Positions 6,945-11,429 of a stretch of DNA of 11,429 nucleotides are shown here, piece after piece. The stretch is taken from positions 1 to 11,429 of the forward strand of contig PDRU01000111.1 of the NCBI GenBank assembly GCA_002748225.1, read 5' to 3'. Each line of letters begins with the position of its first letter. Position 1 is the first letter of the stretch. This DNA is from Spirochaetales bacterium (lineage in GTDB: Bacteria; Spirochaetota; Spirochaetia; DSM-2461). The notes under the pieces were generated by a model that did not search any database, was not told the origin of the DNA, and saw only the letters and a program-made list of their open reading frames with translations. The translations under genes and the position numbers were made by a program.

Positions 6945-8123
6945 TTAAATTTTATCCAAAGCTGATGACAAATCAGCAATTAAATTGTTTTCGCCTTCCA
7001 GACCGCAGTGAAGCCTTACCAGTCCCTTGTTGTCGAGTTGCAGAAAATCCATCTCCTGCTGCCCTATGTAGTACAAAGGACACAGTGCCAGACTTTCATA
7101 TCCGCCCCAGGAACATCCTTTGCCGAACAGTTTGAGATTATCTATAAAAGCAACACCGTTTTCAGGTTTTCCCTTTAATTCCAGACTCAGCAGCCCGGTA
7201 TGGCCGCTCATCTGTTTTGCAATAAGTTCTGATTGCGGATGCGACTCCAGCCCTGTATACATAACACGTTTGACTTTCGGGTGATTTTCCAGAAAACGCG
7301 CAACCTTCAGTGTAATTTCCTGATGCCGTCTGACACGGGCCTCCAAAGAGCGCAGTCCCCTGATAACAAGCCACGACTCCATTGGACCCAGTATTGCGCC
7401 GTACAATTCCCTGATGTCATTAACAAGCCTGTCTATCAGCTGCATATTGCTGGAAATAAGCACACCTCCAATAACATCACTGTGTCCCGAAATATATTTG
7501 GAAAGTGTATGCATGCAGATGTCAATTCCCAGATCAAGAGGATTCTGAAACAAAGGCGTAGAGTAAGTATTATCAATGTAACTGATAATGCCGTGTTTTT
7601 TGCAGATTTCCGCGATGGCTTTAAGATCAACTACGGTAAAAACAAAAGTTGCCGGACTTTCCAGAATCATTAAGCGTGTTTCCGGTCTGACGGCCCGCTC
7701 AATTTCTTCCAGATCCAGCCCCGAAACATAGGAAACATCAATGTTGTACAAGGAAGCAAAATGCGTATTCAAAATGCGTTTTACCGGCTGATAGACATCC
7801 CTCATGCAGATAATATGATCACCGGAGCGGCAGACAGCGGTAATGGCAGCGGCTGCGGCGGCCATTCCGGAAGAAAAACAGACAGCTCTGCTGCCATGCT
7901 CCATAGCAGCCAGTTTTTTCTCAAGAATAACGGTTGTAGGATTCCCCAGGCGTCCGTATACAAACTTGGTATCCTTGTTTATTCCGGCATCCACATAGTC
8001 CTGAAAACTGCTGTAAACATGCAGTGTGTTCAGGAACACCGGAGGAACAACAGCTCCAAGGTATTGCTCATAATCATCCGCAAGATGCGTCAAAGACAGC
8101 CGCTGACTATCCAGCTGGTTCAC
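6945..8123 (-). CDS. Cys/Met-metabolism PLP-dependent enzyme, cystathionine beta-lyase (MetC)-like
   Basis: This 392-residue protein belongs to the fold-type I trans-sulfuration family. The PLP lysine is Lys209 in 'LSKYISGHSDVIGG'; the phosphate-binding Tyr and Arg are in 'YGRLGNPT' at 56 and 58; 'SSGM' is at 84-87; and the ring-binding Asp lies in 'YIDNTYSTP'. Near the C-terminus is 'SWGGYESL' with Trp339. This resembles the proteobacterial MetC signature (lysine 210, Trp340) rather than the 'GGVESL' of cystathionine gamma-synthases, so a beta- or related C-S lyase is preferred. The start is GTG at 8121-8123 with GGAGGAG (8129-8135) five bases away. It is the first gene of the operon and precedes a sugar-type binding protein by 33 bases, so it may act on the imported compound rather than in ordinary methionine synthesis. 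The exact substrate (cystathionine, cysteine or a conjugate) is not determined by the sequence. Confidence 0.88.
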   Translation of the reverse strand: MNQLDSQRLSLTHLADDYEQYLGAVVPPVFLNTLHVYSSFQDYVDAGINKDTKFVYGRLGNPTTVILEKKLAAMEHGSRAVCFSSGMAAAAAAITAVCRSGDHIICMRDVYQPVKRILNTHFASLYNIDVSYVSGLDLEEIERAVRPETRLMILESPATFVFTVVDLKAIAEICKKHGIISYIDNTYSTPLFQNPLDLGIDICMHTLSKYISGHSDVIGGVLISSNMQLIDRLVNDIRELYGAILGPMESWLVIRGLRSLEARVRRHQEITLKVARFLENHPKVKRVMYTGLESHPQSELIAKQMSGHTGLLSLELKGKPENGVAFIDNLKLFGKGCSWGGYESLALCPLYYIGQQEMDFLQLDNKGLVRLHCGLEGENNLIADLSSALDKI

Positions 8124-8150
8124 AGAAGCTCCTCCATCAACTGGTTTTAA

Positions 8151-8163
8151 AACAGAACCTGTT
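8151..8163 (-). promoter_or_regulatory. Candidate operator at the transporter operon start site
   Basis: AACAG-AAC-CTGTT is a 5-3-5 inverted repeat placed at about +1 to +13 of the predicted transcript, where a repressor such as the operon's GntR-type regulator could bind. A further 10-bp palindrome, GTTTTAAAAC, overlaps it at 8144-8153. No second copy was noticed, so this remains a candidate. Confidence 0.3.
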
Positions 8164-8170
8164 GTCTCAC

Positions 8171-8197
8171 GTTATACTTCCGCAATTCACTTGTCAA
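8171..8197 (-). promoter_or_regulatory. Promoter of the PLP enzyme-ABC transporter-regulator operon
   Basis: On the minus strand a perfect TTGACA (8192-8197) is followed after 15 bases by TATAAC (8171-8176), five of six to consensus. The spacer is two bases short of ideal. The leader to the GTG at 8123 would be about 40 bases. Confidence 0.55.
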
Positions 8198-8228
8198 GAA
8201 ATAACTCCCGGGCATCTGAACATTTTTC

Positions 8229-8276
8229 CTGGAGCGGCCGGGGCCGATGCCCCGCGCGTAAAGCAGGCTACTCCAG
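8229..8276 (-). terminator. GC-rich hairpin after the COG3014-like gene, possible weak terminator
   Basis: CGGGGC (8239-8244) and GCCCCG (8249-8254) form a tight stem with a four-base loop, just past the TAG of the lipoprotein gene. An outer 6-bp stem (CTGGAG 8229-8234 with CTCCAG 8271-8276) can enclose it. No T-run follows on the minus strand, so it does not meet the classic terminator pattern. It marks the boundary between the lipoprotein operon and the transporter operon. Confidence 0.4.
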
Positions 8277-9665
8277 ATAAGACGATTCAAAGAGGTTCAG
8301 ACCTTCTGCCTTGAGATTAACCATTCCCCGGTTGTCCTGAAACAAAAGACGTCCGTTTCCGTAATAGTCTATTCGGAAAGGATACGTTCCGGCCGGCACA
8401 TTCAGATCAATGCCATAAGCGAAAGCCGGAAAAAATCGGGAAGTGCGTAAATCGGCATTCTCGGTAAGGTCCACCGTTACATCCATAAGAACAGCCAGCA
8501 GCAAGGTTAGAAAATCATTTTCAGATGCGCCTCTAAGAGCAGATTTACCGGTTTCCTTGGCTATAACTTTAGAAATTGTACGGATAACCGTCCGCCCCAT
8601 AACAAGCGGCTGGCGCTGCATGAAAATTTCGCGGGATACTGCCTGCATATTTTCAATTAAGGAAAGTTCCCGGCTCTGGCTGCCGAGATTCAGAACAATG
8701 CGGTCTACCTGACTGCCCTGCTCAACCATAACAGGATACTCCAGTTTATAATGATACCCGGCGGAGACGCCCGGAAAAGGGATAATACTAAAACCGGAGA
8801 GTTCTTCATTATATTCCTCATTCTGCCCGGAGGTATTGATAATGACCGCATGCTCAATGGTTGTCAGATAAAATGTCTGAGGTTTCTTGACAGGAGAAAG
8901 ACCTGTAAAACTCAAAACGCTTAAGCGGGCCGTTTCTTCTTCCGGGCAAACTTCGGCAAAGACAGGCGGCAAAAAAGGGTATATGGAAGGCTGATCTTCA
9001 AAAGCATGAAGGAGTTTTTCATATTCAATTCTCATGTCATCCGGGCTGTTGTCCAGCCGGTAAAGAAGATATGAGAGGTAACGGGCCAGTACATCGTTAT
9101 GGAAACGGCTTTCAGCAACAGGAATAACCCCTTTTGCTTTTTTGGAAGAATTATACTCAAAGGCGGCTTTACGGTACTTGTCTTCCAGACGTTTTAACTT
9201 AATCTGTACTTTTCTCACTTCCACCAGAGCGTCATCTGTCATTTCCAGGGCTATGTAGTTCAGACATTTAAAGACATTCAGGTAGATATCTTCATAGTCT
9301 TCCCCTGAATACGCCAGGGCATTGTCGTTGAGAAATCCCGACGAGAGAGACTTGCTGATACTTTTAGTTAACAGTTCTTCCATGCCCTCTTCAGCAGCGC
9401 TGAGAGCTTCATTACTTTTACTGTACTCACCGGCAAAGTGATAGAGCATGCCGGTATCAAGATAGAAAAGAACCCGGTCTTTCTTCCTGTAGCCGCTGTT
9501 CTTATACTTTTCAATAAGCTCGGCAGCTCCCGAGAAATCGCGCCGTTCCAAAAGCTGCCGCGATTCAAGATACTGCTTCTGAAAAGTTCTGGTACTGGCG
9601 CAGGAGCCGAGAAAAACCAGTGCAACAAAGCTGACGAAGGCCGCTGTATGAAGAGAAGCCTTCAT
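8268..9665 (-). CDS. Large lipoprotein resembling the COG3014 family, partner of LpoB
   Basis: This 465-residue protein has a lipoprotein signal peptide ending in the lipobox 'FLGSC' with Cys22; the +2 residue is Ala, not Asp, which fits outer-membrane sorting. Residues 25 to about 220 are helical and TPR-like: 'ESRQLLERRDFSGAAELIEKYKN', then 'FYLDTGMLYHFAGEYSKSNEAL', then 'YIALEMTDDALVEVRKV'. The second half is rich in beta strands and ends 'VPAGTYPFRIDYYGNGRLL'. The function of the family is not established. Membership in COG3014 is my recognition from overall pattern and from its place after an LpoB gene, where such proteins are often found. The ATG lies five bases after the LpoB stop and has no strong ribosome binding site, so translation is probably coupled. 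A role in the cell envelope beside the LpoB-like protein is inferred from linkage only. Confidence 0.72.
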   Translation of the reverse strand: MKASLHTAAFVSFVALVFLGSCASTRTFQKQYLESRQLLERRDFSGAAELIEKYKNSGYRKKDRVLFYLDTGMLYHFAGEYSKSNEALSAAEEGMEELLTKSISKSLSSGFLNDNALAYSGEDYEDIYLNVFKCLNYIALEMTDDALVEVRKVQIKLKRLEDKYRKAAFEYNSSKKAKGVIPVAESRFHNDVLARYLSYLLYRLDNSPDDMRIEYEKLLHAFEDQPSIYPFLPPVFAEVCPEEETARLSVLSFTGLSPVKKPQTFYLTTIEHAVIINTSGQNEEYNEELSGFSIIPFPGVSAGYHYKLEYPVMVEQGSQVDRIVLNLGSQSRELSLIENMQAVSREIFMQRQPLVMGRTVIRTISKVIAKETGKSALRGASENDFLTLLLAVLMDVTVDLTENADLRTSRFFPAFAYGIDLNVPAGTYPFRIDYYGNGRLLFQDNRGMVNLKAEGLNLFESSYLE

Positions 9666-9670
9666 GCTTT

Positions 9671-10270
9671 TTACCAGCCGGCCGCGGAATGTTTAATTTG
9701 TTTTTTTACCTCATTAGAACCAATCCAGACTTTCTCGTTAGTCTGCAGGTGAATCAGTTCCATGCTGACCTGATACTTTACAACAGTCTGGCGCTTAACT
9801 GAATCGGTAATGGAAGTAATGGTGCCTTTCATCATGTAGTCCGCCCCGGTCTCAGCCGCAAGTTTTTTGGCTGTCTCTTTTGTGGCATTGGACTGTTGAT
9901 CCAGGCGCTCGTCACGGACTTCTTCCCGCTCTTCACTGCTGGCCACAAACCGGACTTTCCCGCTGTTAAGCAGCTCTTTTTCAATATCTTTAACAAAGGT
10001 TAATACTTCAATATGCTCTGAACTCTTATTCCGGATAGTTCCGACAATAACAACAGGTTTTTTTCCGTTTTCTGCCACAAAATCTTTCAGCCACGGCCTT
10101 GCCAGACAATCAGCAACAATGTTTTCCGCCGTAAGACGGGAATCAGTATCATTCCAGTGGCCGCTCAGATCTATCACCTTGTTATTTCTCGTTCTTTTCA
10201 CCGAGACAGACGCGCAGGAACCCAGCAACATAACTACAAGCAGAATGAACCATATATTCTGTCGTTTCAC
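9671..10270 (-). CDS. LpoB-like lipoprotein, putative penicillin-binding protein activator
   Basis: In E. coli, LpoB is an outer-membrane lipoprotein that reaches through the periplasm to stimulate PBP1B. This 199-residue protein has a signal peptide with lipobox 'LLGSC' (Cys19, Ala at +2), then the strongly LpoB-like 'DLSGHWNDTDSRL', 'KKPVVIVGTIRNKSSEHIE', 'LLNSGKVRFVAS', 'ETAKKLAAETGADYMMKG' and 'EKVWIGSNEVKK'. The linker between the lipid anchor and the folded domain is short, about 15 residues. The start is set at the GTG 10268-10270, because the TTG at 10274-10276 touches the GGAG (10277-10280) directly while the GTG has six bases of spacing. It is the first gene of a two-lipoprotein operon. 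The family call is secure; whether it activates a penicillin-binding protein in this organism is inferred. Confidence 0.9.
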   Translation of the reverse strand: MKRQNIWFILLVVMLLGSCASVSVKRTRNNKVIDLSGHWNDTDSRLTAENIVADCLARPWLKDFVAENGKKPVVIVGTIRNKSSEHIEVLTFVKDIEKELLNSGKVRFVASSEEREEVRDERLDQQSNATKETAKKLAAETGADYMMKGTITSITDSVKRQTVVKYQVSMELIHLQTNEKVWIGSNEVKKQIKHSAAGW

Positions 10271-10299
10271 AGTCAACTCCTTGTCTTTCAGACCAACTC

Positions 10300-10328
10300 A
10301 GAATAGAAAAAGTTATTTTATCTGTCAA
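10300..10328 (-). promoter_or_regulatory. Promoter of the LpoB-like/COG3014-like operon
   Basis: On the minus strand a perfect TTGACA (10323-10328) is followed after exactly 17 bases by TATTCT (10300-10305), four of six to consensus. The transcript would start about 25 bases before the GTG. Confidence 0.55.
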
Positions 10329-10330
10329 TT

Positions 10331-10353
10331 AAAAGCAAACCGGTTTCTCTTTT
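10331..10353. promoter_or_regulatory. Palindrome in the divergent promoter region
   Basis: AAACCGGTTT (10337-10346) is a perfect 10-bp palindrome, flanked by AAAAG and CTTTT arms that match with a one-base offset. It sits between the lpoB-like promoter and the probable -10 of the divergent hydrolase gene (TATATT, 10368-10373, without a good -35), a position suited to a shared regulator. It may be chance. Confidence 0.25.
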
Positions 10354-10392
10354 CCTTACAAAAAATATATATTGGAAGAAACGGAGTTTTTT

Positions 10393-11429
10393 ATGGCCGG
10401 AATAATGGAATACATTCAATGGAGGGGAGATTTACCCTTCGCGCAATTTCCCCTGAATCCTGTAGATAATTTAATTTTCTCAAAACTTTCCTATCTGCAA
10501 CTGAAAAATGCTGTTGGACAAAAGGGTGCCAGAACACTCAGGGAAACTGCTCAGGATATTTTTGCGGACAATACAAATAACGCTCTGGGCGTACTGCTGA
10601 CGGGTGAATTCAAACGCATGCTCAAACTTATGTCGGACAGCAGGCGCTACGGCAGTCTGATTATCCGTGACACCCTGGAAATATACGATGAAGAAGTGGA
10701 AATTCAATTTGCTGTTACTGTTATTGAACTGAACCGAGATACGGCATATATAGCGTTTAGAGGCACAGATGACACCCTGATTGGCTGGAAAGAAGACTTT
10801 AAAATGAGCTTTATGGACGAAGTACCGGCCCAAAAAATAGCAGTAGATTATGTGAATAAAGCCGTGCCTCGCTTCAAATACAAAAAAATATATCTGGGCG
10901 GCCATTCCAAAGGAGGCAATCTGGCCGTATACGCCGCAATTCACGCGGAAAAAAACGTGAAGGACAAAATAGTTACTGTATACAACAACGACGGCCCGGG
11001 ATTCAGAAAACGTCTGCTGGATACAAAAGAGTACCGCCGGGTATCGGAGCGTATTGTAACACTGGTTCCCCAATCTTCAGTTGTGGGTATGCTGCTGGAA
11101 CACGAAGAATCGTACAGGGTTGTTCAAAGTACTCAGCATGGTCTTTTTCAGCACGACGGATTCAGCTGGCAGGTACTGGGACCGGATTTTGTCTACCTGC
11201 CCCGTGTAGGCGACGACTGCATTACCGTAGACAGAACGGTAAAAGAGGTTCTGCTGACTCTCAGTGATGAACAGAGGGAAGCTTTTATTAACACCTTTTT
11301 TGAAATTCTGGATATGAACAAAAACCGCACTTTGACCGATATGAAAAAGGACGGATTAAAAACACTGTATTCCATGTCCAGGAATTACCACAGTCTGGAT
11401 AAAAAAACAAAAAAAGCCATCAGCTCTAC
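10393..11429 (+). CDS. DUF2974 (Mbeg1-like) alpha/beta hydrolase, 3' end outside the window
   Basis: The frame is open from the ATG at 10393 to the last base, giving at least 345 residues without a stop. GGAG at 10383-10386 lies six bases before the ATG. The nucleophile elbow G-G-H-S-K-G-G-N places the likely catalytic Ser at residue 172, after the strand 'KKIYLGG'. Upstream is 'TAYIAFRGTDDTLIGWKEDF', the lipase-like 'FRGTD' block of this family, and downstream are 'YNNDGPGF' and 'HDGFSWQVLGPDF', both typical of DUF2974 proteins and likely to carry acid and base residues. There is no signal peptide, so it appears cytoplasmic. The substrate of the family is not known to me; an esterase or lipase-type reaction is inferred from the fold. 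It is divergent from the LpoB-like operon. Confidence 0.88.
   Translation, partial: MAGIMEYIQWRGDLPFAQFPLNPVDNLIFSKLSYLQLKNAVGQKGARTLRETAQDIFADNTNNALGVLLTGEFKRMLKLMSDSRRYGSLIIRDTLEIYDEEVEIQFAVTVIELNRDTAYIAFRGTDDTLIGWKEDFKMSFMDEVPAQKIAVDYVNKAVPRFKYKKIYLGGHSKGGNLAVYAAIHAEKNVKDKIVTVYNNDGPGFRKRLLDTKEYRRVSERIVTLVPQSSVVGMLLEHEESYRVVQSTQHGLFQHDGFSWQVLGPDFVYLPRVGDDCITVDRTVKEVLLTLSDEQREAFINTFFEILDMNKNRTLTDMKKDGLKTLYSMSRNYHSLDKKTKKAISS

Noticed and set aside
7233..7673. Open frame of 146 codons on the plus strand
   Set aside because: It is a shadow of the PLP-enzyme gene on the other strand, covering its active-site region, with no recognisable domain of its own.
8122..8137. Five-codon leader peptide (ATG GAG GAG CTT CTG TGA) overlapping the GTG of the PLP-enzyme gene
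   Set aside because: Its first codons are the ribosome binding site of the real gene and it has none of its own, so it is probably accidental.
8124..8267. Plus-strand small genes in the gap between the PLP-enzyme and lipoprotein genes
   Set aside because: Open frames here run in from the antisense of neighbouring genes and show no ribosome binding site. The gap is better explained by a terminator-like hairpin and a promoter.
10480..11073. Open frame of 197 codons on the minus strand
   Set aside because: It is antisense to the DUF2974 hydrolase, which has clear family motifs and a ribosome binding site. The minus-strand product shows no recognisable domain and lacks a good start.
1..11429. 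CRISPR array, tRNA, insertion sequence or phage genes
   Set aside because: No spaced direct repeats, cloverleaf-like segments, transposase or integrase motifs were seen by eye on either strand.

Overview
The window most likely comes from a host-associated spirochaete of the Treponema type. This rests on protein style, not on a marker gene. The solute-binding protein has the 'GSGSSEP' mature start common in spirochaetal ABC binding proteins, there are paired outer-membrane-type lipoproteins (LpoB-like plus a COG3014-like protein), and there is an Mbeg1/DUF2974-type hydrolase. No rRNA or tRNA is present and I cannot name a species. Shine-Dalgarno sites are strong (GGAG/GGGAG), GTG starts are common, and the visible promoters are sigma-70-like.

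Region 1 (1-3008, plus strand) is GC-rich. It holds the C-terminal end of a glycoside hydrolase family 3 protein, a GNAT acetyltransferase joined to it by an ATGA overlap, and glgA (glycogen synthase). glgA has its own promoter, whose -35 box abuts the hairpin that ends the GNAT unit. Region 2 (3024-8197, minus strand, convergent with glgA) is a five-gene operon read from 8123 down to 3024. It encodes a cystathionine beta-lyase-like PLP enzyme, a CUT1-type sugar-binding protein, two MalF/MalG-type permeases and a GntR/FadR-type (FCD) regulator. Two intercistronic hairpins flank the binding-protein gene; the one after it is a perfect 14-bp stem. No ATPase is encoded here, so a shared MsmK/UgpC-type ATPase encoded elsewhere is inferred. 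The substrate is unknown.

Region 3 (8268-10328, minus strand) is a two-gene lipoprotein operon: an LpoB-like penicillin-binding-protein activator followed by a large COG3014-like lipoprotein, with a good promoter at 10300-10328. Region 4 (10393 to the window end, plus strand) is a divergent gene for a DUF2974 (Mbeg1-like) alpha/beta hydrolase with a GHSKGG nucleophile elbow. It runs off the window.

The most notable points are the coupling of a C-S lyase-type enzyme to a carbohydrate-type importer and its regulator, the apparent loss of the last FCD helix in that regulator exactly where the compositional style changes beside glgA, and a close LpoB homologue outside the group where LpoB has been characterised.
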